The notes: generated from the letters alone by a model not told the origin. Positions 47,321 to 57,070 are shown, counted from the first letter of the stretch. The stretch: DNA of 64,000 nt from Catellatospora vulcania (GCF_009720385.1 NZ_ML769302.1:654937-718936); one strand, 5' to 3'. A program made the numbers and translations.

Positions 47321-47914
47321 GTGTACGAAGGCGCGATCCAGGACCTCATCGACGAGCTCGGCCGGCTCCCCGGAGTGGGGCCCAAGAGCGCCCAGCGCAT
47401 CGCGTTCCACGTGCTCTCGGCCGATCCGACGGACATCAAGCGGCTGGCCGCCGCGCTCACCCGGGTCAAGGAGCAGGTGCGCTTCTGCGTGCTCTGCTTC
47501 AACGTCGCCGAGGAGGAGCAGTGCCGCATCTGCCGCGATCCGCGGCGGCGTGACGATGCGCTGTGCGTGGTCGAGGAGCCCAAGGACGTCGTGGCGATCG
47601 AGCGGACCAACGAGTTCCGCGGCCGCTACCACGTGCTCGGCGGGGCGATCAACCCGCTGGAGGGCATCGGGCCCGACCACCTGCGCATCCGCGAGCTGAT
47701 GGCCCGCCTCAGCTCGGGGCTGGTGACCGAGCTGATCCTCGCCACGGACCCCAACACCGAGGGCGAGGCGACGGCGACGTATCTCGCGCTGCTGGTCAAG
47801 CCGATGGGTATCACGGTGTCCCGGCTGGCGAGCGGCCTGCCCGTCGGCGGCGACCTGGAGTACGCCGACGAGATCACTCTCGGTCGCGCCTTCGAGGGCC
47901 GACGGACCCTCTGA
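47321..47914 (+). CDS. recR: Recombination mediator protein RecR
   Basis: About 197 residues. Helix-hairpin-helix [20 protein letters not shown], zinc finger [20 protein letters not shown] and Toprim domain [20 protein letters not shown] with [15 protein letters not shown]. It loads RecA at gaps together with RecF/RecO. GTG start. Confidence 0.95.
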   Translation: MYEGAIQDLIDELGRLPGVGPKSAQRIAFHVLSADPTDIKRLAAALTRVKEQVRFCVLCFNVAEEEQCRICRDPRRRDDALCVVEEPKDVVAIERTNEFRGRYHVLGGAINPLEGIGPDHLRIRELMARLSSGLVTELILATDPNTEGEATATYLALLVKPMGITVSRLASGLPVGGDLEYADEITLGRAFEGRRTL

Positions 47915-48281
47915 GCGGCCGTTCAGCGCCGTAAAGATTTGCATAGTTCGATGTCTTCTTAGCTTTTACCTGCGATTTTCTTCGTACCTGGCGTCCGTTT
48001 TTTATAACGCCCTCATCACGGACCGGCCTGAACTTGGTTACAGGCACCCTGTGAGCTTGACGCCGGACGAACTTGCGAAGAATGCTCTGATCATGCGGTG
48101 GCGTGCACCACACTCCACCGCTGTCGCCCTGTCATCTGACCGCCCCCACGGTGGAGAGAGGGTCGGGCGGCGCGAATCACGCAGGTAACAACCGAGCGGA
48201 TGTCGCGCGCGGCGCACCGCCCCCCGCCCGTCCGGGCGTACCGGTGCGACGTCGTCGCCTCCGCAGGGAGGCAGCCGGTAT
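47915..48281. other. Intergenic region before the Opp operon
   Basis: No gene seen. The part 47930-48020 is markedly AT-rich for this genome (TTTGCATAGTTCGATGTC, CTTAGCTTTTACC, TTTTTTATAACG). TTGACG at 48058-48063 with GAATGC 17 bases later (48081-48086) is a possible promoter for the transporter operon. A short hairpin-rich GC segment precedes the start at 48282. Confidence 0.4.
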
Positions 48282-49292
48282 ATGGCCACGCGAACCGACA
48301 CCTCGGCCCCCGAGGGGACGAAGGCGCCAGCGAAGGCGATCGAGGGACGCTCCCTCGGCCGCATCGCCTGGACGCGCCTCAAGCGCGACAAGGCGGCCAT
48401 GGCCGGCGGCATAGTCGTGATCCTGCTGATCATCATGGCGGTCTTCGCCCCACTGATCGTGAGCTGGTTCGGCCACCCGCCCAACGAGTTCCACCAGGAT
48501 GCCGACCTGCTCGCGGCAGAGCTGGGCGGCCTGCCGCGCGGCGACTTCCTCTTCTTCGAGAACAGCGGCATCAGCGGTGACTTCCTCTTCGGCCTGGAGC
48601 CGCAGAACGGCCGCGACCTGTTCAGCGAGATCGTCTACGGGGCCCGGGTCTCCCTGCTGATCGCCTTCCTCGCCACCCTGGTGTCGGTGCTCATCGGCTC
48701 GGCCATGGGCGTCATCGCCGGCTTCTTCGGCGGCATGGCCGACACCGTGATCAGCTTCCTGATGAACGTCTTCCTGGCGTTCCCGCTGCTGCTGTTCGCG
48801 ATCGCGCTGGTCGGCGTGCTGCCCGACACGGCGTTCGGGCTGACCGGCAACTCGCTGCGCATCGCCCTGCTGATCTTCATCATCGGCTTCTTCAACTGGC
48901 CGTACATCGCCCGGATCGTGCGCGGGCAGACGCTGTCGCTGCGCGAGCGCGAGTTCGTCGACGCCGCCCGCAGCCTGGGCGCGCGCGGGCCGTACATCAT
49001 CGTCAAGGAGATGCTGCCGAACCTGGTGGCGCCCATCCTGGTCTACGCCACCCTGCTGATCCCGACGAACATCCTGTTCGAGGCGGCGCTGTCGTTCCTC
49101 GGCGTCGGTGTGCAGCGGCAGGTCGTCGGCGAGCCCGGTGTCACCTGGGGCGGTCTGCTCTCGGACGCGGCGCGCAACTCGGTGGTCCACTTCATGTTCT
49201 TCCCCGGCATGGCGATCTTCATCACCGTGCTGGCCTTCAACCTCTTCGGCGACGGACTCCGCGACGCGCTCGATCCCAAGAGCAAGCGCTGA
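48282..49292 (+). CDS. Oligopeptide/dipeptide ABC transporter permease (OppC/DppC-like)
   Basis: About 336 residues. Six spans; the N-terminal GRIAWTRLKRDKAAMAGGIV, GARVSLLIAFLATLVSVLIG and the EAA loop EFVDAARSLGARGPYIIVKE with PNLVAPILVYATLLIP mark an OppC-type subunit. It is first in a five-gene operon C-A-B-D-F. A large hydrophilic insert (residues about 65-110) is usual for the family. Confidence 0.9.
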   Translation: MATRTDTSAPEGTKAPAKAIEGRSLGRIAWTRLKRDKAAMAGGIVVILLIIMAVFAPLIVSWFGHPPNEFHQDADLLAAELGGLPRGDFLFFENSGISGDFLFGLEPQNGRDLFSEIVYGARVSLLIAFLATLVSVLIGSAMGVIAGFFGGMADTVISFLMNVFLAFPLLLFAIALVGVLPDTAFGLTGNSLRIALLIFIIGFFNWPYIARIVRGQTLSLREREFVDAARSLGARGPYIIVKEMLPNLVAPILVYATLLIPTNILFEAALSFLGVGVQRQVVGEPGVTWGGLLSDAARNSVVHFMFFPGMAIFITVLAFNLFGDGLRDALDPKSKR

Positions 49293-49361
49293 CCCGAGCC
49301 AACGCAACACCACCCACAGCGCGGTTCGAGACACGGACCGCTCCCCCCAGGGAGGAAGTTA

Positions 49362-51119
49362 GTGAGAAACAAGGGAAGGGTGCTGGCGGCGGCCACGGCC
49401 GTTTTCGCACTCGCGGTGACCGCAGCCTGCGGCTCCGGTGAAGAAACTCCGAAGACCCAGGAGGTGAAGCCCGAGTTCAACGGTGCGCTCACCTCGGTGT
49501 TCAACCCGTCTGACAAGCCGGGTGGCACGCTCAAGATGGCCATCTCGTCCGACTGGGACTCCGTTGACCCCGGCGACACCTACTACGGCCTCTCCTGGAA
49601 CCTGCTCCGCCTCTACGGCCGGTCGCTGGTCATGTTCAAGCCGGCTCCGGGCGCTGCCAGCTCCGAGCTGGTCCCGGACCTCGCCGAGAGCCTGGGCCAG
49701 CCCAGCGACGGCGGCAAGACCTGGACGTACAAGCTGCGCGCCGGCGTCAAGTTCGAGGACGGCACGCCGATCACGTCGAAGGACGTGAAGTACGCGGTCA
49801 TGCGGTCGATGGACAAGGAGGTGCTGGTCAACGGCTACACCTACTTCAACGACTTCCTGGACCTCGAGGCCGACTACAAGGGCCCGTTCAAGGACAAGGC
49901 CGCCGACACCAAGGCGATCGAGACCCCGGACGACCAGACCATCGTCTTCCACCTGAAGTCCGCCTTCGGTGGCTTCGACTACTTCGCGATGCTGCCGGCC
50001 ACCGTGCCGGTGCCGGCCGCGAAGGACACCGGTGTGAAGTACAAGGAGCACGTCGTCGCCTCCGGCCCGTACATGTTCGACAAGTACGAGGCGGGCAAGG
50101 GCTTCACGCTCAAGCGCAACCCGAACTGGGACAAGGCGACCGACCCGAACCGCAAGGCTCTGCCGGACGCGTACGACGTCAAGATCGGCCTGAACGCCGA
50201 CGACATCGACAACCAGCTCATCTCGGGTGACCTGCACGTCGACATCGCGGGCACCGGTGTGCAGCCGGCCGCGCTGCCGAAGGTGCTGCAGAACGAGGAC
50301 ATCAAGGCGTACGCCGACAACCCGGCCGTCGCCCGCCTCTGGTACACCTCGATCAACCCGAAGGTCGCTCCTTTCGACAAGAAGGAGTGCCGCGAGGCCG
50401 TCATGTACGCGATGGACCGCACCTCGTACCAGGCCGCCTTCGGTGGCGAGTTCGCCGGTGGCCAGATCGCCACCAGCATCATGCCGCCGCAGATCCCGGG
50501 CTACGCGCCGACCAACGTCTACCCGGCGGGTGCGGACAACAAGGGTGACCTGGACAAGGCCAAGGCCGCGCTGCAGGCTTGCGGCAAGCCGGACGGCTTC
50601 GACGTGACGATGGGCTTCCGGGCCGAGCGTCCCAAGGAGAAGGCGACCGCCGAGGCGTTCCAGCAGGCGCTGGCCCGCGTGGGCATCAAGGTCACCATCA
50701 AGGGCTTCCCGACCGGTGACTACTTCTCGCTGTACGCCGGCAAGCCGTCCTACCGCAACAGCCCGTCCACCGGCCTGGGCCTGATGGCCAACGGCTGGGG
50801 CGCGGACTGGAACGACGGCTACGGCTTCCTGTCGCAGATCGTGGACAGCCGGGTCATCCGTGACTCGGGCGGCTCGTCGAACCTCTCGGTCATCATCCCC
50901 GAGGTCGACACCCTGATCGACCAGGCGCTCGCCGAGACCGACGTCAAGAAGCGCGAAGCGCTCTGGGCGCAGATCGACAAGCGCGTCATGGAGGAGGCGG
51001 TCATCCTGCCCGGCGTGTGGTCCAAGGCCCTCACGCTGCGTGGCAAGGGCGCGACCAACGTCTTCGTCAACGAGGCGTTCGGTCAGTACGACTACCTCTC
51101 CATGGGTGTGGCGCAGTAA
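49362..51119 (+). CDS. Peptide ABC transporter substrate-binding lipoprotein (OppA/DppA-like)
   Basis: About 585 residues. Lipobox AVTAACG with Cys near 23. SBP_bac_5 features: GGTLKMAISSDWDSVDPGD, WTYKLRAGVKFEDGTPITSK and DVKYAVMRSMD, PGYAPTNVYPAG. It should capture peptides outside and hand them to the permeases. GTG start with GGAGG ahead. The strong hairpin after it may raise its level relative to the permeases. Codon use is highly biased, as expected for an abundant protein. Confidence 0.93.
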   Translation: MRNKGRVLAAATAVFALAVTAACGSGEETPKTQEVKPEFNGALTSVFNPSDKPGGTLKMAISSDWDSVDPGDTYYGLSWNLLRLYGRSLVMFKPAPGAASSELVPDLAESLGQPSDGGKTWTYKLRAGVKFEDGTPITSKDVKYAVMRSMDKEVLVNGYTYFNDFLDLEADYKGPFKDKAADTKAIETPDDQTIVFHLKSAFGGFDYFAMLPATVPVPAAKDTGVKYKEHVVASGPYMFDKYEAGKGFTLKRNPNWDKATDPNRKALPDAYDVKIGLNADDIDNQLISGDLHVDIAGTGVQPAALPKVLQNEDIKAYADNPAVARLWYTSINPKVAPFDKKECREAVMYAMDRTSYQAAFGGEFAGGQIATSIMPPQIPGYAPTNVYPAGADNKGDLDKAKAALQACGKPDGFDVTMGFRAERPKEKATAEAFQQALARVGIKVTIKGFPTGDYFSLYAGKPSYRNSPSTGLGLMANGWGADWNDGYGFLSQIVDSRVIRDSGGSSNLSVIIPEVDTLIDQALAETDVKKREALWAQIDKRVMEEAVILPGVWSKALTLRGKGATNVFVNEAFGQYDYLSMGVAQ

Positions 51120-51178
51120 GCAGCACACCTGCTCCAACCCACCTGGCAATCATCAAAGGTAGGTGAAGGCGCAGGGTG

Positions 51179-51217
51179 GCCGGTCCGGCCGGGCTCGTTT
51201 TGCCCGGCCGGACCGGC
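51179..51217 (+). terminator. 16-bp hairpin between the binding protein and OppB genes
   Basis: GCCGGTCCGGCCGGGC at 51179-51194 is mirrored exactly at 51202-51217. As the genes on both sides belong to one operon, it may act as an attenuator or RNA stabiliser for the upstream mRNA rather than a full stop. Confidence 0.6.
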
Positions 51218-51233
51218 TGCCCAAGCCGAAATC

Positions 51234-52247
51234 GTGGTCACTTTCTTCATCCGCCGGACCATCGGCGCGGTGCTGATGCTCTTCGTGGTCAGCATCTCGA
51301 CGTTCCTGATCTTCTTCGGCCTGCCGCGCCTCGCCGGCGCCACGCCCGAGACCTTCGCCGCGCGATACCTCGGCCGGACCGCCGATGCGCACGCCCAACA
51401 GCTGTTCGCCGAGAAACTGGGCTTCTACGACCCGCTCTGGCTGCAGTACTGGAACTGGATCAAGGCGATCTTCGTCGGCACCGACTACGACTACGGCACC
51501 GGCATCGAACACTGCGCCGCACCCTGCTTCGGCTACTCGTTCCGAACCAACCACCCGGTCTGGGACGACCTGGTGGACCGGCTTCCGGTCACCTTCTCGC
51601 TGACCGTGGGGGCCTCGATCCTCTGGCTGGTGGGCGGTGTCGCGGTCGGCGTGCTGAGCGCGCTGCGCAAGGGCAGCTTCTTCGACCGGGCCGCGATGAC
51701 CGGCGCGCTGGCGGGTGTGTCGCTGCCGCCGTACTTCACCGGCCTGATGTTCCTCTACTTCTTCAGCTACCAGTTCGACCTGACCGCGCCCGGCGGCACC
51801 TACGTCAACTTCACGGATGATCCGGGGGAGTGGGCGTTCAGCCTGATCCTGCCCTGGATCACGCTGGCGATGCTGAACGCGGCGGCCTACGCCCGGTTCA
51901 CCCGGGCCGGCATGCTCGACACGATGGGCGAGGACTTCATCCGCACCGCGCGGGCCAAGGGCCTGCACGAACGGGTGGTGGTCACCAAGCACGGCCTGCG
52001 CGCCGCGCTGACCCCCATCATCACGATCTTCGGCTTGGACGTCGGCCTGCTGCTCGGCGGCGCGATCCTCACGGAGAGCACCTTCGGGCTCAAGGGCCTG
52101 GGCTACTTCGCCATCGACGCCATCAACAAGCAGGACTTCCCACAGATCATGGGCGTGACGATGTTCGCGGCGTTCTTCGTCGTCGTCGCCAACCTGATCG
52201 TCGATATGCTCTACGCGGTGGTCGACCCGCGGGTGAGGCTGTCATGA
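51234..52247 (+). CDS. Oligopeptide/dipeptide ABC transporter permease (OppB/DppB-like)
   Basis: About 337 residues, six spans. N-terminal VTFFIRRTIGAVLMLFVVSI and the EAA loop EDFIRTARAKGLHERVVVTK with HGLRAALTPIITIFGLDVG identify OppB. The GTG start lies 16 bases after a hairpin. Its stop overlaps the next start (ATGA). Confidence 0.92.
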   Translation: MVTFFIRRTIGAVLMLFVVSISTFLIFFGLPRLAGATPETFAARYLGRTADAHAQQLFAEKLGFYDPLWLQYWNWIKAIFVGTDYDYGTGIEHCAAPCFGYSFRTNHPVWDDLVDRLPVTFSLTVGASILWLVGGVAVGVLSALRKGSFFDRAAMTGALAGVSLPPYFTGLMFLYFFSYQFDLTAPGGTYVNFTDDPGEWAFSLILPWITLAMLNAAAYARFTRAGMLDTMGEDFIRTARAKGLHERVVVTKHGLRAALTPIITIFGLDVGLLLGGAILTESTFGLKGLGYFAIDAINKQDFPQIMGVTMFAAFFVVVANLIVDMLYAVVDPRVRLS

Positions 52248-53377
52248 ACACCGTGATCTCTCCTCGGCAGGATCCCACCGCCCGGCCGTTCCTTGAGCTG
52301 CGCGATCTGAAGATCCACTTCCCGACCGACGACGGCGTGGTCAAGTCCGTCGACGGACTGTCCTTCTCGCTGGAGCGGGGCAAGACGCTCGGCATCGTGG
52401 GCGAGTCGGGCTCCGGCAAGTCGGTGTCCAGCCTGGGCATCCTCGGCATCTACCACCGCCGCAACGCGAACGTGTCGGGCGAGATCTGGCTGGACGGCCA
52501 GGAACTGGTCAGCTCGTCGCCGGAGACCGTACGCGGGCTGCGTGGCAAGCGGATGGCGATGATCTTCCAGGATCCGCTGTCGGCGATGCACCCCTACTAC
52601 ACCGTCGGCGCCCAGATCATCGAGGCGTACCGGGTGCACCACAAGGTGTCCAAGAAGGTCGCCCGCAAGCACGCGATCGATCTGCTGGCCCGGGTCGGCA
52701 TCCCGCAGCCGGACAAGCGCGTGGACGACTACCCGCACCAGTTCTCCGGCGGTATGCGCCAGCGCGCGATGATCGCGATGGCGCTGTCCTGCGACCCGGA
52801 GCTGCTGATCGCCGACGAGCCGACCACCGCCCTCGACGTGACGGTGCAGGCGCAGATCCTGGACCTGATGCGCGACCTGCAGCAGGAGTTCAACTCCGCG
52901 CTGATCATCATCACCCACGACCTGGGCGTCACCGCCGAACTCGCCGACGACGTGCTGGTCATGTACGGCGGCAAGTGCATCGAGTACGGCGCGGCCACCG
53001 AGATCTTCGAGAACCCCGAGCACCCGTACACCTGGGGCCTGCTCGGCTCGATGCCGCGGCTGGACCAGCCGGTCACCGAGCGGCTGCTGCCCATCAAGGG
53101 CACGCCGCCGTCGCTGATCAACATCCCGTCCGGCTGCGCCTTCCACCCGCGCTGCGCCTTCGAGGGGCGCACCGCGGGAGCCAGTGACACGCTCGTGCCC
53201 GAGCTGCAGCTCACCGGTACCAGCGGGCACCGGGTGCGCTGCCACATGCCGGCGCAGGTGCGTCAGCAGATCTGGCGTGACGAGATCAAGCCGACCCTGG
53301 AGGGCACGGGGCAGAGCGTGGCGAGCATGTCAGAGCTGCCGTCGGCCTCCGACGAGCAAAGCGAGGAGGTCGCATGA
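52244..53377 (+). CDS. Oligopeptide ABC transporter ATP-binding protein (OppD/DppD-like)
   Basis: About 377 residues. Walker [17 protein letters not shown], signature [15 protein letters not shown], Walker [15 protein letters not shown] and the C-terminal oligo_HPY region with [12 protein letters not shown]. The last residues [10 protein letters not shown] resemble the end of the following micro-ORF, so the repeat has extended into the 3' end. The TGA shares ATGA with the micro-ORF start. Confidence 0.93.
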   Translation: MNTVISPRQDPTARPFLELRDLKIHFPTDDGVVKSVDGLSFSLERGKTLGIVGESGSGKSVSSLGILGIYHRRNANVSGEIWLDGQELVSSSPETVRGLRGKRMAMIFQDPLSAMHPYYTVGAQIIEAYRVHHKVSKKVARKHAIDLLARVGIPQPDKRVDDYPHQFSGGMRQRAMIAMALSCDPELLIADEPTTALDVTVQAQILDLMRDLQQEFNSALIIITHDLGVTAELADDVLVMYGGKCIEYGAATEIFENPEHPYTWGLLGSMPRLDQPVTERLLPIKGTPPSLINIPSGCAFHPRCAFEGRTAGASDTLVPELQLTGTSGHRVRCHMPAQVRQQIWRDEIKPTLEGTGQSVASMSELPSASDEQSEEVA

Positions 53378-53445
53378 GCGAGCACAGCGAGCGATTCATG
53401 TGGCTGATCGATGCGGCCGACGAGCGAAGCGAGGAGGTCGCATGA
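53351..53445 (+). repeat. 68-bp spaced duplication of GACGAGCRAAGCGAGGAGG
   Basis: The block GACGAGCRAAGCGAGGAGG plus TCGCATGAG occurs at 53351 and again 68 bases later at 53419, differing at one position. Each copy carries a Shine-Dalgarno core (GAGGAGG) and an ATGA stop/start. Confidence 0.8.
53374..53445 (+). CDS. Micro-ORF of 23 codons between the two Opp ATPase genes
   Basis: It begins [15 protein letters not shown] and ends DERSEEVA. Its ATG overlaps the stop of the OppD-like gene and its TGA overlaps the start of the OppF-like gene, so ribosomes could pass through all three frames. It is made by the duplicated GAGCGAAGCGAGGAGG block. I regard a coupling role as more likely than a functional peptide. 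Confidence 0.45.
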   Translation: MSEHSERFMWLIDAADERSEEVA

Positions 53446-54458
53446 GTACCCCTGACGAGGCGCTGCTGTCGGTGCGCGGCCTGAAGAAGCACTTCCCGAT
53501 CACCAAGGGCGTGCTGCGCCGCAAGGTCGGCGCGGTGCAGGCCGTCGACGGCCTCGACTTCGACGTGCTGCCGGGAGAGACGCTCGGCCTGGTCGGCGAG
53601 TCCGGCTGCGGCAAGACGACCACCGGCCGGCTGCTGACCCGCCTCATCGAGCCGACCGCCGGCAGCATCCACTTCGAGGGCCGGGACATCTCGCACATGT
53701 CGCAGGGGCGGCTCCGCCCGTTCCGCCGCGACCTGCAGATGATCTTCCAGGACCCGTACTCGTCGCTGAACCCCCGGCACACGGTCGGCGCCATCGTCGG
53801 CGCGCCGTTCCGGATCCAGGGCGTGAAGACCGAACACGGCGTCAAGCGCGAGGTGCAGAAGCTGCTGGAGCTGGTCGGTCTCAACCCCGAGCACTACAAC
53901 CGCTACCCGCACGAGTTCTCCGGCGGCCAGCGCCAGCGCATCGGCATCGCCCGCACGCTCGCCCTGAAGCCGAAGATGATCATCGCGGACGAGCCGGTGT
54001 CGGCACTGGACGTGTCGATCCAGGCTCAGGTGGTCAACCTGCTGGAGGACCTGCAGACCGAGCTCGGCCTGACCTACGTGGTGATCGCGCACGACCTGTC
54101 GGTGGTGCGCCACATCTCCGACCGGGTCGCGGTGATGTACCTCGGCAAGATCGTCGAGGTCGCCGACCGCGAGTCGCTGTACCGTGCACCGCGCCACCCG
54201 TACACGGCCGCACTGCTGTCGGCGGTGCCGGTGCCCGACCCGCGCCGGCGCGAGCTCGGCCAGCGTGAGCGCATCCTGCTCACCGGCGACGTGCCCAGCC
54301 CGATCAACCCGCCGTCGGGTTGCCGGTTCCGGACCCGGTGCTGGAAGGCGCAGGACATCTGCGCGACCACGCCGCCGCCGCTGGTCCGCCACGGCGACGA
54401 CAACGCCGGTCACCTGGCCGCCTGCCACTTCCCGATGGCCCTGGGCGAAAAGCGCTGA
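53442..54458 (+). CDS. Oligopeptide ABC transporter ATP-binding protein (OppF/DppF-like)
   Basis: About 338 residues. Walker [15 protein letters not shown], signature [17 protein letters not shown], Walker [15 protein letters not shown] and C-terminal [15 protein letters not shown]. Last gene of the operon; a hairpin terminator follows. Start at [10 protein letters not shown] directly after GAGGAGG. Confidence 0.93.
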   Translation: MSTPDEALLSVRGLKKHFPITKGVLRRKVGAVQAVDGLDFDVLPGETLGLVGESGCGKTTTGRLLTRLIEPTAGSIHFEGRDISHMSQGRLRPFRRDLQMIFQDPYSSLNPRHTVGAIVGAPFRIQGVKTEHGVKREVQKLLELVGLNPEHYNRYPHEFSGGQRQRIGIARTLALKPKMIIADEPVSALDVSIQAQVVNLLEDLQTELGLTYVVIAHDLSVVRHISDRVAVMYLGKIVEVADRESLYRAPRHPYTAALLSAVPVPDPRRRELGQRERILLTGDVPSPINPPSGCRFRTRCWKAQDICATTPPPLVRHGDDNAGHLAACHFPMALGEKR

Positions 54459-54473
54459 CCGCGACACCCACGA

Positions 54474-54506
54474 AAAGGCCCCGAGGCACACGCCCTCGGG
54501 GCCTTT
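54474..54506. terminator. Terminator of the Opp operon
   Basis: AAAGGCCCCGAGG at 54474-54486 mirrored at 54494-54506 with a short loop, 15 bases after the stop. Confidence 0.75.
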
Positions 54507-54530
54507 CCACGTCTCCCCCACCCCCACCCG

Positions 54531-54594
54531 CCGCAACTCTTGAAGAGTCGCAGCCATCGGCCACCACGAGGGCGCGACTCTTTAAGAGTTGCGG
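54531..54594. repeat. Double palindrome ACTCTTnAAGAGT, hairpin family D
   Basis: CCGCAACTCTTGAAGAGTCGC at 54531-54551 and GCGACTCTTTAAGAGTTGCG at 54574-54593 are inverted copies (20 of 21), and each arm is itself nearly palindromic. Degraded relatives lie at 246-297. Position between the convergent Opp operon and dnaX. Confidence 0.75.
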
Positions 54595-54646
54595 CCCGGA
54601 GCGCGGCGGGGCCGGGTGGTCGCGCGGTGCGGTAGGGCGGGGTGGG

Positions 54647-56824
54647 TCAGTCGAGTTTTTCGAGGTTGAAGCTGCGGCGGAGGGAGTCGACGGCGGCCTG
54701 CTCGGTGGTCTGGCGGGCCACGGCGGCGTCGACGATCTCGTCGGTGGGCTCGTCGCCGGGGTCGAAGCCCTCGATGGTGCGCGGCGGCGGCCCGTCATAC
54801 TCCGGGTCGTACGGCGGTTCCTCCAGTGGGGGGCCGTCGTCGGTGGCCGCAGCGCGCCGTCCCGTGGACTGTGCGGGTGCGGCCGGTGCGGCTCCGCCCA
54901 CACGGGCCGGGGTCGGCCAGTCGTCGCCCGCGGGCGCGGGGGCGCGCGCCGGGGCCGCCTTCGGCGGCGTGTTGCGCGGCGGAGCGGAGGCCGGGGCGAC
55001 CGCCGCGGCGCGGGGATCTCCGCCGACCTCGCAGCGCAGCTGCCACTTGCCGCCGAGCACCTGGTGCACCGCCTCCATCAACGGGGTGGGGTCGTTCTCC
55101 ACCCCGTTGGCGTGGATCTTGTGCTTGAACAGCAGCACCAGCGTGTTGCCGTCGATGTCGCGGACCACCGCCTCGCGGGCGAACGCCGCCGCCTTCTTGC
55201 TGGTGCGGCCCACCAGCCGGACGATCTCGTCCCAGGACCGGCGTACCGCCGTCGCGTCGTCCGTCCCGGCCTGCGGCGTGCTCGCCGCGACGGCCGCGGG
55301 GGCAGGCGCGGCCGCGGGCGCCGGGGTGGTTTCGGTGCGAGCTGGTTCGGGCACCCGGGCCGGTTCGGCCGTGCGGGCCGGTTCGGGCGAGGGCCAGGAG
55401 TCGGCAGCGCGGCGGTCCGGGTCACCGTCCGGCCGGGTCGCCTCAGGGCGGGCGGCCGAGCCGGGCTTCTCGTGTGCCGCGGCACTGGCCGCAGCCGCCC
55501 GAGCGGCCTCGCGACCGGTGAGCGCGGAGGCTCCGGCGCCGTCGGCGGTCCGTTGGTCGGAACCGGAGTCGCGCTGGCCGGGGGCGGTTTCGCGCTGGGC
55601 TTGGCCCGTCGGCGCCTGCGGACGGACCGGGGTGTCGTCGCCCGCCGGGCGCGCGACCGCGCCGGGCACGAAACCGGTCTCCAGCCGCTCCAGGCGCTGG
55701 AGCAGGGCGGCTCCGGACTCGTCCGCGGCGGGCAGCAGCATGCGGGCCGCGATCAGCTCCAGCAGCAGCCGCGGCGAGGTCGCGCCGCGCATCTCCACCA
55801 GCCCGTTGGCCACGATGTCCGCGCAGCGGGACAGGGTCGCCGAGCCGAGCTGGGCGGCCTGCGCCTGCATGCGCGTCAGCTGCTCCTCGGGCACGTCGAT
55901 CAGGCCCTTGCCGGCCGCGTCCGGCACCTGCCGCAGGATGATCAGGTCGCGCAGCCGTTCCAGCAGGTCGTTGGCGTAACGCCGGGAGTCGTGCCCGGCC
56001 TCGGCGACCCGGTCGATGGCGCCGAACGCGGCCGCCCCGTCCCCGGCGGCCAGCGCGTCGACCATCTCGTCGATCAGGGCGTTGTCGGTGACCCCGAGCA
56101 GCGCCACCGCGCGCGCGTAGGTCACCCCGGCCGGTCCGGAGCCCGCGATGAGCTGGTCGAGCACGGACAGGCTGTCCCGGGCCGAACCCCCGCCCGCCCG
56201 CACCACCAGCGGCAGCACCAGCGGCTCCACCGCGACGCCCTCGAGCTTGCAGAGCTGCTCCAGGTATGGCCGCAGCGCGCTCGGCGGGATGAGGCGGAAC
56301 GGGTAGTGGTGGGTGCGCGAGCGGATGGTGCCGAGCACCTTCTCCGGCTCGGTGGTGGCGAAGATGAACTTGACGTAGTCCGGCGGTTCCTCGACCAGCT
56401 TCAGCAGCGCGTTGAAGCCCGCCGACGAGACCATGTGCGCCTCGTCGATGATGTAGATCTTGTAGCGGCTGATGGCGGGCGCGAAGAACGCTCGTTCACG
56501 CAGCTCCCGGGCATCGTCGACACCGCCGTGACTGGCCGCGTCGATCTCGATCACATCGATCGAGCCGGCCCCATCGGGGGCCAGGGCCTTGCACGAGTCG
56601 CACTCGCCGCACGGCTCCGGGGTCGGGCCCTTGGCGCAGTTCAGCGAGCGGGCCAGGATGCGCGCGCTGGAGGTCTTGCCGCAGCCGCGGGGGCCGGAGA
56701 AGAGGTAGGCATGGTTCAGCCGACCGCTCTTGAGCGCCTGGATGAGCGGCTCGGTGACATGGTCCTGGCCGATCACCTCGGCGAAGGTGCGAGGCCGGTA
56801 CCTGCGATACAGCGCCAGCGCCAC
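54647..56824 (-). CDS. dnaX: DNA polymerase III subunit gamma/tau
   Basis: About 725 residues. N-terminal ALYRRYRPRTFAEVIGQDHV, Walker A FSGPRGCGKTSSARIL, zinc finger CAKGPTPEPCGECDSC, KIYIIDEAHMVSS and FIFATTEPEKVLGTIRSRT. A Pro/Ala-rich linker follows residue 400 and a tau-like end. It is the clamp-loader motor of the replisome. GTG start with AGGAGGTG eight bases ahead; the upstream extension is not used. It faces the Opp operon and is separated from ybaB-recR by it. Confidence 0.95.
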   Translation of the reverse strand: MALALYRRYRPRTFAEVIGQDHVTEPLIQALKSGRLNHAYLFSGPRGCGKTSSARILARSLNCAKGPTPEPCGECDSCKALAPDGAGSIDVIEIDAASHGGVDDARELRERAFFAPAISRYKIYIIDEAHMVSSAGFNALLKLVEEPPDYVKFIFATTEPEKVLGTIRSRTHHYPFRLIPPSALRPYLEQLCKLEGVAVEPLVLPLVVRAGGGSARDSLSVLDQLIAGSGPAGVTYARAVALLGVTDNALIDEMVDALAAGDGAAAFGAIDRVAEAGHDSRRYANDLLERLRDLIILRQVPDAAGKGLIDVPEEQLTRMQAQAAQLGSATLSRCADIVANGLVEMRGATSPRLLLELIAARMLLPAADESGAALLQRLERLETGFVPGAVARPAGDDTPVRPQAPTGQAQRETAPGQRDSGSDQRTADGAGASALTGREAARAAAASAAAHEKPGSAARPEATRPDGDPDRRAADSWPSPEPARTAEPARVPEPARTETTPAPAAAPAPAAVAASTPQAGTDDATAVRRSWDEIVRLVGRTSKKAAAFAREAVVRDIDGNTLVLLFKHKIHANGVENDPTPLMEAVHQVLGGKWQLRCEVGGDPRAAAVAPASAPPRNTPPKAAPARAPAPAGDDWPTPARVGGAAPAAPAQSTGRRAAATDDGPPLEEPPYDPEYDGPPPRTIEGFDPGDEPTDEIVDAAVARQTTEQAAVDSLRRSFNLEKLD

Positions 56825-57070
56825 GGGCGTACACCTCCTACGAACGTCGCCCGCTACCGTACCGCGCAGGTCTGACCACCGGCCTGCTGGACCGGTGCGC
56901 GCTGCGGCCCCGCCGGGCGATATGTCTCCGGTGTCCGGGGCGATTCCGAACAACGGTTCGGTATCACTTGCCCGCTCGCACGTGCGACAACACATCGACG
57001 GCCGTTATGGTCAGCCCAGGGTGACCCTGCGTCGTCGAGTTCTCACGCAAATAGGACAGAGGTGGCCGCG

